In this document: piece after piece, positions 8,990-17,672 of the stretch
How positions within the stretch are numbered: the first letter of the stretch is position 1
Layout: every line of letters starts with the position of its first letter
DNA from: Pseudomonas sp. ACN8
GTDB taxonomy: Bacteria; Pseudomonadota; Gammaproteobacteria; Pseudomonadales; Pseudomonadaceae
Assembly: GCF_002303925.1 (NCBI RefSeq)
Contig: NZ_MRCS01000001.1
Span: forward strand, 62,001 to 126,000
Length of the DNA: 64,000 nt
Direction: 5' to 3'
The notes under the pieces: model-generated
What the model saw: the letters and a program-made list of their open reading frames with translations, nothing else
Databases searched by the model: none
Told to the model about the DNA's origin: nothing
Made by a program: the position numbers and the translations under genes

Positions 8990-9493
8990 ATGGAATCATT
9001 TAGCGTTCGCGAGCTGAAAAAGACTGACGCTCAAGCGTTGCTGGCGTTCGAAATCGAGAACCGTGAATGGTTCGAATCCCATATCGATGCGCGCGACCCT
9101 TCTTTTTACTCGTTGCAGGGTGTCGCCGATCATATCGAAAGCTATTTGTCCGATTTCGCCATTGGTGCCTGGCACCCCTTTGTCATTGAGGATTCCAGTC
9201 AGAGAATCGTCGGTCGAGCCAATTTGAAAAGCATCGACTCATCGACCCGTTCCGCTGAAGTCGGCTATCGGATTGCCGAGTGCGCATGCGGCCAGGGGCT
9301 GGCGACACTGGCGCTGAGGCATTTGATCCAGGAATCGCGGATGCGCTGGGGGCTTGCGCAACTGGTTGCCTATGCCTTCAAGGAAAACCTGGGCTCGCGA
9401 AAAGTACTTGAACGGTGCGGATTCAAGCTTGAGCAACCCTCCTGCAACGACAGCACGGGGGGCGAAGACCGATTTGTCCTGTCGATCAGATAA
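8990..9493 (+). CDS. GNAT N-acetyltransferase (RimJ/RimL-like)
   Basis: 167 residues. The acetyl-CoA site is visible as VGYRIAECACGQGLATLALRHL around residues 85-105, close to the R/Q-x-x-G-x-G/A pattern, and AYAFKENLGSRKVLERCGFK is the typical C-terminal GNAT segment (N-x-x-S-x-x-x-x-E-x-x-G-F). RimJ/RimL relatives acetylate protein N-termini or small molecules; the substrate cannot be deduced. It is divergent from arsR, so its promoter may lie close to the ars operator. Confidence 0.85.
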   Translation: MESFSVRELKKTDAQALLAFEIENREWFESHIDARDPSFYSLQGVADHIESYLSDFAIGAWHPFVIEDSSQRIVGRANLKSIDSSTRSAEVGYRIAECACGQGLATLALRHLIQESRMRWGLAQLVAYAFKENLGSRKVLERCGFKLEQPSCNDSTGGEDRFVLSIR

Positions 9494-9518
9494 CGGCTTT
9501 CAACCGTTCTGAAGGCTG

Positions 9519-9539
9519 GTAGCAGGTCACGCCTGCTAC
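9519..9539. terminator. Hairpin between convergent genes
   Basis: GTAGCAGG and CCTGCTAC (8 perfect pairs, 5-base loop) lie exactly where the plus-strand GNAT gene and the minus-strand DUF2950 gene converge; the right arm overlaps the DUF2950 stop codon. T-runs on both sides are weak, so this is a tentative shared terminator. Confidence 0.4.
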
Positions 9540-10453
9540 TCCTGATCTTCAGGCACCTCTTTCCAGCTGTCATCCGGATCGAAGCGCTTCATCGCCAGCG
9601 CCAGTTTTTCACTCTCGGGCCCCAGGTCTTTCTCGAACACCTGGCCTTCATGACTGATCATGAAACTCATCACGCCAGTGTCGTTGTACTTCGCCGGCCA
9701 GGCGATCAGCGCAAAGCCGCGGCTCATCTTGTCACCGATGAGGTAGCTGTAGGCACCACCCGGTGCCGAAGGACCCTGGCCATGAAGGATGCGGAAGCGG
9801 TAGCCATGCCATTCTTCGTCGGCAATGGCTTTGCCGAACGAAGGCCCCAGCGGGCTGATCTGGCCGCTGTCGTCTTCGGCCCAATAGAGTCCGTCGTGTT
9901 TGCCGGGGGTGCTGAAGATTTTCTGCGCATACTCGAGTGCGCCATCATCGTCACGATCCACCGACGCATAGTCCATCTGGGCATCGTGATAGGCCAGCAC
10001 CGATTGCACCGCGGCAAGTTCATCGCGGCCGATTTGACGTGCACGGATCTCGGCACTGCCGGCCTTCATGTCGAAGCGCCAACCGTTCTCGTTTTTTGTC
10101 AGGGGGATAGGCAGTGTCCAGTTCTCACTGCCGACCGCCAGGACAGCCTGACGGTCACTGGTGTTTTCAAAGTGGTGTTGCTCGCGATATTGCTGCAAGA
10201 ACGCATCCACATCTTTGCGCTGCACGCCTTCACGGGGGATGTAAATGTGCCAGTCATTGCCCAGCAGTTCGGTCAGGCGTGCCTGGTCGGCGTGCTCCGT
10301 GCCCAGTGCTTCGACAAAGGCTTCTGCAGCCTTTTCCGGGGTTGGAAAAGCCTGCTGGGCCGTCGCCATGCACGACCACGACAAGCCGGCGGCTATAACC
10401 AGTACATGAAGGAGCAAGCCCGTGAGTCCCTTCAATCGAGGATGGTTTTTCAA
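9536..10453 (-). CDS. DUF2950 family exported protein
   Basis: 305 residues with a signal peptide (LKGLTGLLLHVLVIAAGLSW, cleavage near ATAQQ). It has the DUF2950 features: FPTPEKAAEAFVEAL at the start, and near the C-terminus GGAYSYLIGDKMSRGFALIA and VMSFMISHEGQVFEKDLG. Function unknown, probably periplasmic. Its ATG overlaps the stop of the DUF3300 gene by four bases, so the two are translationally coupled; the families are commonly neighbours. Confidence 0.88.
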   Translation of the reverse strand: MKNHPRLKGLTGLLLHVLVIAAGLSWSCMATAQQAFPTPEKAAEAFVEALGTEHADQARLTELLGNDWHIYIPREGVQRKDVDAFLQQYREQHHFENTSDRQAVLAVGSENWTLPIPLTKNENGWRFDMKAGSAEIRARQIGRDELAAVQSVLAYHDAQMDYASVDRDDDGALEYAQKIFSTPGKHDGLYWAEDDSGQISPLGPSFGKAIADEEWHGYRFRILHGQGPSAPGGAYSYLIGDKMSRGFALIAWPAKYNDTGVMSFMISHEGQVFEKDLGPESEKLALAMKRFDPDDSWKEVPEDQE

Positions 10454-12000
10454 CGACGGCTCCCCCTTTGACGCGCTGGTGGATTGGACGGCCGGCTGAC
10501 CTGGTGACCGCCCGATCGCGAAGCACTGGGGCGTTGGGCGGATGCCTGGCTGGCCCGGCCACGATTGGCCTGGAGGTTGGCCTGGGACGGTGAGCGTGCG
10601 CCGGCGAACGCATTGTTGCGGGCACTGCCGGCACTGGCGGCGGGCCGTTTGTTCGTCGTTTGCCGCGTCTGCGCGGAGCCTTCTCTGCGCTGATTCAACT
10701 GGGAACTCTGGTTCCTGGCCTGCTGATTGGCCTGATGGGTCTCCCTCCTGGGCTGCTGATTCTCTCGGGTGTTTCTGGCCGTGTCCTGGCTTCTGTCCGC
10801 CGCCCTCGGCCTGTCCGCACCGGCCTGCAGCCGATCGCCGCCTGCGCTTGCGGACTGGAGTTTGCGCGTTTGATCACGGGCTTCGAGATTGCTGGTGGCG
10901 GGTCGTTCGATACCGTGCTTGTCCATTGAGCTGCGGGCATTTTCACGGGCCTGGGCGCGCTGGGCATTCTCTCCGCGATAGGCTTGACGCTGATTGGCGC
11001 CGTTCAGTTGCCGGCCGTACTGTGCGCGGCTCGCATTGTCTCGATAGGGCACGCCATTGCGATGCACCGGATTGTGCTGCCATTTGTTGTTGGTGATCCG
11101 GTTGTTGGCGTTGATGTTGTTGTAGCGATTGACGTCGATGTCGACGTCGTTATTGCCCCAGTCGCATTCACCCCACAACGATCCAATGATCGCCACACCG
11201 GCACCGAACGCGAGTCCGGCCATCAGGGCCTGACCAGGGTAATAGGCCGGTGGCGGCGGATAGTACGCGGGCGGCGATGCCGGGTAGGGCCAGGTGCCGT
11301 AGGTGGTTGTGGGGTTATAGGTGGGGACGTACACCACCTGCGGATCGGCAGGCTGGATGATGATGGTCGAGTTGCCGGCCGGGGCCGGTTCAGGGGTTGG
11401 AGCCGGTGCCGCAGTCGTGGTTGCCGGTGCCGGCGCCGCGACATTCTGGATCGTCACGTTCTGATACTGGTTGCTCTGCAGATTGCCGGCTGCCTGGGCC
11501 TGGCGCCGCAAGCGTTGCGCGCTTTCCATGAGATCGTCGGGCTGCGCCAGGAAGGCATCACCCAGGCGCTGGACCCAGACGGGGTCCTGTCCCAGCATTG
11601 CCAGCACCTGCGGGAAGGCGACCAGTGCCTGCACGCTCGGATCCCAAGGCTGATTCGCCACCTGTTTGACCGCATCGTCACCCTTGGCGTCCGGGTGAGC
11701 TTTGGACCAGCTGACTGCCTCGCCGACTTCTCCGGGGTAGGTGGTGGCCATCAGCACCTGTGCAAACAGTGGGTCCGGGTAAAGCGCAATGGGCGCCAGC
11801 ATCTGATCCAGCTGTTCCTGGGTAAACACCGGATCCTTGGTCACCGGCGCGGCGGGCGCTGTCGTGGCTGCGCTTGCCGGTGTAGCGGCGGCGGGTGCCG
11901 GGGGCGGTGCTGTAGCGGTTCCATCCGTACCCAGTGCCAGGCAGGGCGATCCGCTCAAGAGCAGTACAGCCGACAACGCGTAAAGCAATGGATTGTGCAT
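10450..12000 (-). CDS. DUF3300 domain exported protein with long disordered tail
   Basis: 516 residues from the ATG at 12000, which has a GGGGG run five bases upstream. A signal peptide (MHNPLLYALSAVLLLSGSPC) is followed by an Ala/Pro linker and the DUF3300 domain (about 60-250): FTQEQLDQMLAPIALYPDP, MATTYPGEV and VYVPTYNPTTTYGTWPYP. After a Pro/Tyr-rich hinge and one hydrophobic Gly/Ala segment (QALMAGLAFGAGVAIIGSLW), the last ~220 residues are rich in Asn, Gln, Arg, Ser and Ala and look disordered and basic. Likely a cell-envelope protein; function unknown. Confidence 0.88.
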   Translation of the reverse strand: MHNPLLYALSAVLLLSGSPCLALGTDGTATAPPPAPAAATPASAATTAPAAPVTKDPVFTQEQLDQMLAPIALYPDPLFAQVLMATTYPGEVGEAVSWSKAHPDAKGDDAVKQVANQPWDPSVQALVAFPQVLAMLGQDPVWVQRLGDAFLAQPDDLMESAQRLRRQAQAAGNLQSNQYQNVTIQNVAAPAPATTTAAPAPTPEPAPAGNSTIIIQPADPQVVYVPTYNPTTTYGTWPYPASPPAYYPPPPAYYPGQALMAGLAFGAGVAIIGSLWGECDWGNNDVDIDVNRYNNINANNRITNNKWQHNPVHRNGVPYRDNASRAQYGRQLNGANQRQAYRGENAQRAQARENARSSMDKHGIERPATSNLEARDQTRKLQSASAGGDRLQAGADRPRAADRSQDTARNTRENQQPRRETHQANQQARNQSSQLNQRREGSAQTRQTTNKRPAASAGSARNNAFAGARSPSQANLQANRGRASQASAQRPSASRSGGHQVSRPSNPPARQRGSRR

Positions 12001-12156
12001 TGCAACCCCCATGGGGTCAGGCAGGCTTGAAATGAGTGGATCAATCCCTGGCGGTGAAAGCCGTTTTTGAAAGCCACAGAGCCCGGCCTTGGCACCGCTT
12101 CCTAATGGTAGCAGTTGATTCGAAGAGTCAAGGCCGGCTGAAAAACTCGGCGCCGA

Positions 12157-13434
12157 TCACAGCGCACTGGCATCGCTTTCGTGTTCTTCGGCGAATGCCA
12201 TGAACACATCAAGGTCCAGCACATCCAGCTTGACCCGGGCGATGAACGCCGAAAAGGCCAGGTTGGCGGCCAGCAGGCGCAGGTCGCTGGCCCAGGCGGG
12301 AAGATAGACCGGCCCCTTCAGCCAGCCGGACTCGAACAGGGGCGCCAGGCGCACGGTGTCGGCCAGGCTGAGTCGCCCGGCAAACAAATGCCCCACCAGA
12401 TCCGGTCGGTTATCGCGGATCGCAATGCGCAGCAGGGTGTGGACGCCGAGCAACCCGGTCAGGTAAGCGGCGTCCTTGGTGAATGCCGAACCGCCCCGCA
12501 GGTCGGCGCCGCGGAATACCCGTTGAGTCGAGCGGAAGGATTCCTCTTCTGTCTGCCCGGCCGTCAGAAAACCTTCGAACACCTGGATGAAGTCGGCACC
12601 CTCCAGCGCCTGCTGGACGGCGAGCACGCGCAGGGCCAGGCGACGCAGGCGGTTGATGTCCATGCTGCCGGTGAACAGTTCGGCCAGGGTGGCAATGCCT
12701 TCCTGGGTCTGGGTCGTGCGGGGCGCTCCCAGGCCCAGGCTTGTGAGGTTGGGCTGGCGCGCGCCGTTCTGTGCGGTGGCGACATGCACGAAGGCCTCGT
12801 GTTGCAACAGCTGATGCTTGTCCAGCTCGGAGAACAGCGCGCTGGCCCGCAGGCGAATGCGGCTCGATCCGGCGATGGCCTTGGCGGCCAGGTTCGGATC
12901 GAGCACGACCGTGATCTGTCCGGCGCCAAAGAAGCGGTCCAGTTCCGGTTGAATCCAGGCGGCGAACGCCTTGGCCGGGATCTCGGCCGGGCAGGGTGGA
13001 ATCCGCGCACCGCCCAGCAGGGCGTCGGTGGTCTTGAGAAAGAAACGGGCCGCGTCGAGCATGCTCAGTTGCAAGCGCGTGTAGTAGAAGTCGGGACGGC
13101 GGTACAGCGCTGACGAATATTGGGTAAAGGCGGGAGTGCCGATGGCCCCCAGCATGTGTCCGGCCGTGGCATAGCTACGGGCGGTCATGGCAAGGAAATT
13201 TCCGGCCGGATGCCCCACATCGCAATGGCTGATAAAGCTTTCCAGGGCGGCGATGTCGGCGCTGTGGTCGCGAGGCTGCAACTCGACCCTGGGTAACTCG
13301 ACCCGCCCGCCGCGCCATTTGGCCAGGAAGTCTTCCTCGACGCCGTCCGGCCAGGACAGGGCATCCAGCACGCGGATCTTGCGGGTCAGGTCGGGCAGGG
13401 CGGCATCGAGTTCGGACAGGGCTGCGGCGCTCAT
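12157..13434 (-). CDS. QEGLA-motif (DUF1704) metallopeptidase-like protein
   Basis: 425 residues from the ATG at 13434, which has AAGGAG six bases upstream. The defining motifs are HEAFVH (a zinc-type HExxxH, about residue 220) and TQEGIATLAELFTG about 33 residues later, the family's QEGLA signature. Related proteins were once called flavohemoglobin expression-modulating proteins, and the fold has been linked to tyrosine-carboxypeptidase-type metalloenzymes. It lies 88 bases downstream of a TonB-dependent receptor on the same strand, so it may be cotranscribed with it. Substrate unknown. Confidence 0.85.
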   Translation of the reverse strand: MSAAALSELDAALPDLTRKIRVLDALSWPDGVEEDFLAKWRGGRVELPRVELQPRDHSADIAALESFISHCDVGHPAGNFLAMTARSYATAGHMLGAIGTPAFTQYSSALYRRPDFYYTRLQLSMLDAARFFLKTTDALLGGARIPPCPAEIPAKAFAAWIQPELDRFFGAGQITVVLDPNLAAKAIAGSSRIRLRASALFSELDKHQLLQHEAFVHVATAQNGARQPNLTSLGLGAPRTTQTQEGIATLAELFTGSMDINRLRRLALRVLAVQQALEGADFIQVFEGFLTAGQTEEESFRSTQRVFRGADLRGGSAFTKDAAYLTGLLGVHTLLRIAIRDNRPDLVGHLFAGRLSLADTVRLAPLFESGWLKGPVYLPAWASDLRLLAANLAFSAFIARVKLDVLDLDVFMAFAEEHESDASAL

Positions 13435-13522
13435 GGATATCTCCTTGAGGGACGAGGTGACGTTACAAAAGCTTAGTCGTCGCGGCGCAGTTGCGTGCGT
13501 TTGCGAAGTCGGGCCAGTGACC

Positions 13523-15649
13523 TCAGAGCAGGCTCCACGACACCCCGACGTACATCGCCATGCCTTCGCCGGGGGTGGAGCGTGCCGCGTCCAGCCCCTT
13601 GTCGTCGTAGCCCGGCGTGACCGTGGCGGCATAGTGCTTGTCGGTCAGGTTGCGCATGTCCAGCCAGGTCTGCCAGTCGCCCTTGGGCGCGTTGTAGCCC
13701 AGTGTGGCGCCGAATAGGGCGTAGGGATCGGCGTAGTAGCTGTTGGCGTAATCGACTGCTACTTTGGACACCCATTGCGTGTTGACCGCGGCGAAAAAGC
13801 CTTGTGGCCAGTCGTAGCGCAGTTCGCCCTGGTAATAGTGCATCGGCAGGCCCGGCAAGCGGTTGTCGCCGAAGCGCTCATCGTCGCGGTAGTGGAAGTC
13901 ACTGAAGGTATAGCTCTGGCGCAGGCTCAATTGGCCGCCATCCTCCGGCGACCAGAGGGGGCTCAGCAGGCTGGCTTCCACGCCCTGGTGCACGGTGGGG
14001 CTGGCGTTGAGCTCGTAGGGCGTGGTGGCGTTGGCGTCCGGCAACACCGACAGCAGTTCGTGGCGCACCTGGGCGTAGTACCAGGCCAGGCTCCATTGCC
14101 CCAGCGTGCTGTCACCGCGACCGCCGATTTCCAAGGTGGTGGCGGTCTGGTTTTGCAGTGTGACCGGTTCGCGCTGGGCGCCCGTGGCAACGCCGCTGCC
14201 CTTGGGAAAGCGGATGTTCGAGCTATAGATCAGCGACCACGGGTGCGGCGCCTCGACCGAGCGGCTGAGATTGCCGAACAGTTGCAGGTCCGGTGTCAGT
14301 TGGTAGCGCAGGCCCACGCGCGGGGCGTAGTCCCAGTCGTGCAGGCTGGTCTTGCCACCTTCCTGCGGGTAGGTGACATCGCTTTCCCGGCGGGTGTAGA
14401 TCGCGGCGAGGCCGGTGGTCAGCCACAGGTCGTCGGCGATCTCCAGGTCATTGCCGGCATGCAGGACCGTGTCCGAGCCCTGGTAGGTGAAGTTGCGAAT
14501 CAGTGTGCCCGGTGCGTAACCGGCGGTGTTGCCGGTGGGGATGCGCACGAACTCGCTGGCACCGGCATTGGGCAGGTGTCTGGTCATTCGCAGGCCCAGG
14601 GTACTTTGGCTTTGCAGACCCCAGAGCGTGTCGCGCCGCTTGTAGTCGAACGTGCCGCTGACATCGGTGTACGCGACCTTCAAGCGGTTGGGGCCCTCGC
14701 TCAGGTCCATGGGGTAGTCGTGGTAGACAAGGCCGGTCTGGATGCTCGAATCGTCATCGATGTACCAGGTGGTCTTGTTGCCGATAAAGGTGCTGCCCGG
14801 CTCGTCGCGGCGGTCGTCCCGCGCCACGTAGGCAGGGTTGGCCGCCCGTGGGTCATGCTCTATGGAGTGCTTGGTCACCCGTCCCGCGAGGTCGTTGTCG
14901 GTCTGGCGGTGGCGCAGGTAGAAGCGTGTTTCCAGGTTGGCGTTGAAGCGATAACCGAAGTTGGCGATGACTCCCTGGCTCTCGCTGGCCGTGTGGTCCT
15001 GATAGCCGTCGGCGTTGGCATCGGTCATGGCCACGTAGTAATCGAAAGCGCCGAGCACTTGCCCTGAACTGATCTGGCGCTGCTGATAGCCGTGACTGCC
15101 CGTTGCGTAGCGTACCTGCAACTTCGGCGCGTCGTAGCCGGTATAGCTGACGTAATCGATTGCCCCGCCCAGGGCCAGGGCACCCCGGTCGAACCCGTTG
15201 GCGCCGCGCAGCACCTCCACATGGTCGAGCCACAGTGGTTCCAGCAATTCATAGGGCGTGCCGCCGGGGCCGGTCAGCGGCAGGCCGTCGAGCAGGGTGT
15301 ACAGCCCCGAGGCGTGGGCGCCCGGTGCGCGGTTGATGCCCGATCCGCGGATCGAGATCTTCACCCCTTCGTTGCCCGCCGACTGGGCATAGATCCCCGG
15401 CTGGTAAGCCAGCACATCCTGATTGCTGGCCACGCGGCCCTGCAACGGACGGCGCATGTCCACCACGTTGGTGCCGCCGGGCACCTGGGCCAGCCGGGCC
15501 CTGGCGTCCTCGATCCCCTGGTCTTCGTCGCTCTGGTCCTCGGCGCCAATCAGCACTTGTCCCAGCTCCAGGCCCTGAGCCTCGGTCATGGCCGGACAAA
15601 CAAGGGCCAGGCCCAGCAGCGCAGCAGGCAAGGAATGAGGCGAGGGCAT
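13523..15649 (-). CDS. TonB-dependent outer-membrane receptor
   Basis: 708 residues from the ATG at 15649, preceded by GGAG. Signal peptide MPSPHSLPAALLGLALVCPA. The plug domain (about 55-165) contains NQDVLAYQPGIYAQ, ISIRGSGINRAPGAH and LEPLWLDHVEVLRGANGFDR. A beta-barrel follows, ending in an aromatic strand (MYVGVSWSLL) as outer-membrane proteins do. No N-terminal signalling domain of the FecA/PupB kind was seen. It would take up a siderophore or other large ligand with TonB energy; the ligand is not evident and no siderophore genes lie nearby. Confidence 0.9.
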   Translation of the reverse strand: MPSPHSLPAALLGLALVCPAMTEAQGLELGQVLIGAEDQSDEDQGIEDARARLAQVPGGTNVVDMRRPLQGRVASNQDVLAYQPGIYAQSAGNEGVKISIRGSGINRAPGAHASGLYTLLDGLPLTGPGGTPYELLEPLWLDHVEVLRGANGFDRGALALGGAIDYVSYTGYDAPKLQVRYATGSHGYQQRQISSGQVLGAFDYYVAMTDANADGYQDHTASESQGVIANFGYRFNANLETRFYLRHRQTDNDLAGRVTKHSIEHDPRAANPAYVARDDRRDEPGSTFIGNKTTWYIDDDSSIQTGLVYHDYPMDLSEGPNRLKVAYTDVSGTFDYKRRDTLWGLQSQSTLGLRMTRHLPNAGASEFVRIPTGNTAGYAPGTLIRNFTYQGSDTVLHAGNDLEIADDLWLTTGLAAIYTRRESDVTYPQEGGKTSLHDWDYAPRVGLRYQLTPDLQLFGNLSRSVEAPHPWSLIYSSNIRFPKGSGVATGAQREPVTLQNQTATTLEIGGRGDSTLGQWSLAWYYAQVRHELLSVLPDANATTPYELNASPTVHQGVEASLLSPLWSPEDGGQLSLRQSYTFSDFHYRDDERFGDNRLPGLPMHYYQGELRYDWPQGFFAAVNTQWVSKVAVDYANSYYADPYALFGATLGYNAPKGDWQTWLDMRNLTDKHYAATVTPGYDDKGLDAARSTPGEGMAMYVGVSWSLL

Positions 15650-15758
15650 TGGGAAAACTCCAGACGTGCGGGAACGGGCAATGAACAGTGCGACGCAAGA
15701 AGGAACGAAGGGAGCACATGGCAATTTTGTTATTTTTTTGCCCGCCAAGGGCTGGCGG

Positions 15759-16499
15759 CTATCGGTTCAGCAGCGGTGCCAGCAATGCACACATGCCGCG
15801 CCAGTGCGAACCCTCCCAGTAAACCCGTTGGCAGGCGTCGCAGCGCAGGAAGTGTGAATAGAGGGCGCCAATGCGTGGCGGCACCTGCGTCCGGGCCAGT
15901 TCCAGGCTGATCTCGTGCAGCGGCAGGTTGCAATGAAGGCACAAGCTGAATGGTCGTGCACTACGCGCCAGGTCGAGGCGCTCGTACAATTCGCGCAACT
16001 GCAACGACGGTTTCAGGGCATGCACATAACAGCCGTGGCTGATGATTCGGCGCTTGAGCAGTTCGCGGTCGCGGGTCAGCACGATGCGGCCTTGCTGTGC
16101 AGCGATCTCGGCGATCTCGCCATCCTCGAAGCCATTATCGTAGAGGGTGTCGAAGCCGCTCATGCGCAGCAGGCTGGCCAGCCCGCCAAGGTGCGCATCC
16201 GCGACGAAACGCAGCACCCGTAAAGGTTGCGCGCGAACCTTCAGCAGCGGGCTGATGTCCAGCGTTTCGAACTTGGGATACACCGCCAGCCGGTCGCTGT
16301 CGAGGATCACCCGCTCCAGCCCCACCGACTCGCCGTTGAGCAGCACCAGTTCGACCTCGGTGTGCGGCACCCCGAGCGCCTCGATCATGTGCTTGACCGT
16401 CGCCCCTTGCGCGCACTGGCAGGTGAAGGGTTGCCGCCGCCGTTCGGCCGGCAGGAAATCGTTGAGCTCATCAAAGAAGCGGAAAGTTGCACGGGTCAT
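15759..16499 (-). CDS. Mut7-C RNase domain protein with N-terminal ubiquitin-like domain
   Basis: 246 residues. Residues ~1-85 form the Mut7-C ubiquitin-like module (ATFRFFDELNDFLPAERR, VNGESVG-like turn). Residues ~95-180 match the Mut7-C/PIN-like RNase domain: FVADAHLGGLASLLRMSGFD, then DGEIAEIAAQQGRIVLTRDR. The C-terminus is a zinc ribbon with two cysteine pairs (CLHC and CDAC) separated by about 38 residues. Members are predicted RNases of unknown biological role. Single-gene unit, transcribed toward the TonB receptor gene on the same strand. Confidence 0.9.
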   Translation of the reverse strand: MTRATFRFFDELNDFLPAERRRQPFTCQCAQGATVKHMIEALGVPHTEVELVLLNGESVGLERVILDSDRLAVYPKFETLDISPLLKVRAQPLRVLRFVADAHLGGLASLLRMSGFDTLYDNGFEDGEIAEIAAQQGRIVLTRDRELLKRRIISHGCYVHALKPSLQLRELYERLDLARSARPFSLCLHCNLPLHEISLELARTQVPPRIGALYSHFLRCDACQRVYWEGSHWRGMCALLAPLLNR

Positions 16500-16539
16500 G
16501 TTGAACAGTATGGCAGGGCTGCAGGGGGAGCGAGTCTGA

Positions 16540-16653
16540 TCCGGCTTTGACTATGCGTTCAACCTCACCTATGGCAGCCAGTACACAAAAACGACTGACC
16601 TGTTCAACGCGCTACGGGGCCTGATCGATCAAGACACTAGAGAAAAACTCAAT
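16540..16653 (+). pseudogene. Open 38-codon stretch fused in frame ahead of a GNAT gene
   Basis: After a TGA at 16537 the frame is open and runs straight into the ATG of the following acetyltransferase. It encodes SGFDYAFNLTYGSQYTKTTD and then LFNALRGLIDQDTREKLN. There is no start codon of its own with a ribosome site. It reads like protein sequence rather than spacer and may be the relic of a neighbouring gene joined to the GNAT gene by a deletion. Family not recognised. Confidence 0.3.
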
Positions 16654-17160
16654 ATGAATTTGAATATCCGCAATGAGCTACCTGAAGACATCAAACGCAT
16701 ATCCACACTGACTGCGGCGGCATTTGAGCAGGAACAACATTCCAGCCACACCGAGCATTTCATTGTCGATGCACTACGCCAAGCCGGACAATTAACAGTT
16801 TCGCTGGTTGCAGTGGAGAATGATGAAATCATTGGGCACGTCGCCATTTCTCCAGTCACCGTGTCTTCCGGCGCTGCGGGTTGGTATGGACTCGGGCCAA
16901 TATCCGTGTTGCCTGACTGCCAAGGCCAAGGTATTGGTTCATCTCTGATGAAAGCCGCTCTTGCCAAGCTACAAAACAAAGGGGCAGATGGATGCGTCGT
17001 ATTGGGCGATCCTGGTTACTACGGTCGCTTTGGCTTCAAACCTCACGCTGGCCTGGAGTTGCCAGGGGTTCCCCAAGAGTACTTCCAAGTTCTGTCTTTT
17101 GGCGGCGATCTACCAACAGGCACTGTGCAATATCATGAGTCTTTTGACGCGATGGAGTAA
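16654..17160 (+). CDS. GNAT N-acetyltransferase (YhbS-like)
   Basis: 168 residues. The acetyl-CoA loop is LPDCQGQGIGSSLMKAAL (Q-x-x-G-x-G type, about 88-105), followed by CVVLGDPGYYGRFGFKP, a hallmark of the YhbS/PA4794-like subgroup. The gene uses more A/T-ending codons (AAA, AAT, ATT) than its neighbours and has only a weak AGAG ribosome site, which hints at recent acquisition. Substrate unknown. Confidence 0.85.
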   Translation: MNLNIRNELPEDIKRISTLTAAAFEQEQHSSHTEHFIVDALRQAGQLTVSLVAVENDEIIGHVAISPVTVSSGAAGWYGLGPISVLPDCQGQGIGSSLMKAALAKLQNKGADGCVVLGDPGYYGRFGFKPHAGLELPGVPQEYFQVLSFGGDLPTGTVQYHESFDAME

Positions 17161-17503
17161 ATCTTGAGGGCTGCCACTTACCATTCTTGAAACACTCGGC
17201 TTACCTCACCGGATTTTTCTGCAGCATCCCAATTCTTGAGTGAATTTCAGTCATTCGTGGCAGGTCGGTCAGGGGCAATCTGAACTCCGCTTTTGGCCGA
17301 CGAGCCTTTTGCGAAGAGCAGTTTCGGGGGTTGTAAGCAGCCGAATTCTGAGCTGCCTTGTATTTCCATCAGGAATGCAATGTATAAAATTAATGAGTTT
17401 TTATTATCGCTGTTGATGACCTGAGTTGATTCAAGGACATGGAGAATTGCCTTGAAATCATGACCATTCAACTCAGCTGAAAAGTTTGATAACACACGGG
17501 CCA
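17161..17503. other. AT-rich intergenic stretch without a convincing gene
   Basis: 343 bases of lower GC than the surroundings. A 92-codon minus-strand frame crosses it, but it has no ribosome site, no recognisable motif and poor codon use, so I do not call it. No clear terminator or operator was seen. Confidence 0.5.
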
Positions 17504-17672
17504 ATGAATACGGACGACAGAGCAACCGTTACCGATGTGAAGGTGATCATGACCCATGACCCACGACACACTGAACAAGATCGTGTTGAAAGAGACTTCG
17601 TTGAACGACGCACAGGCCTTGGGTGATATCAAGGTGCTATTCGGATCAGTCGAGTGGCAGCGATATCGTTAA
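17504..17672 (+). pseudogene. Remnant of an alkylsulfatase/SCP2-like C-terminal domain
   Basis: Two plus-strand frames together resemble the sterol-carrier-like C-terminus of SDS-hydrolase-type alkylsulfatases. The first gives MNTDDRATVTDVKVIMTHD; after a repeated ACCCATGACCCA-like segment that shifts the frame, the second gives TLNKIVLKETSLNDAQALGD then IKVLFGSVEWQRYR and a stop. The duplication breaks the frame and the rest of the enzyme is absent. The tail overlaps the 3' end of the opposing kinase gene by 27 bases. Confidence 0.5.

Noticed and set aside
9650..10471. Plus-strand 273-codon frame opposite DUF2950
   Set aside because: Antisense shadow of a gene with clear domain motifs and signal peptide; no start signal.
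17247..17525. Minus-strand 92-codon frame
   Set aside because: No ribosome site, AT-rich, no motif, and it overlaps the alkylsulfatase remnant on the other strand.
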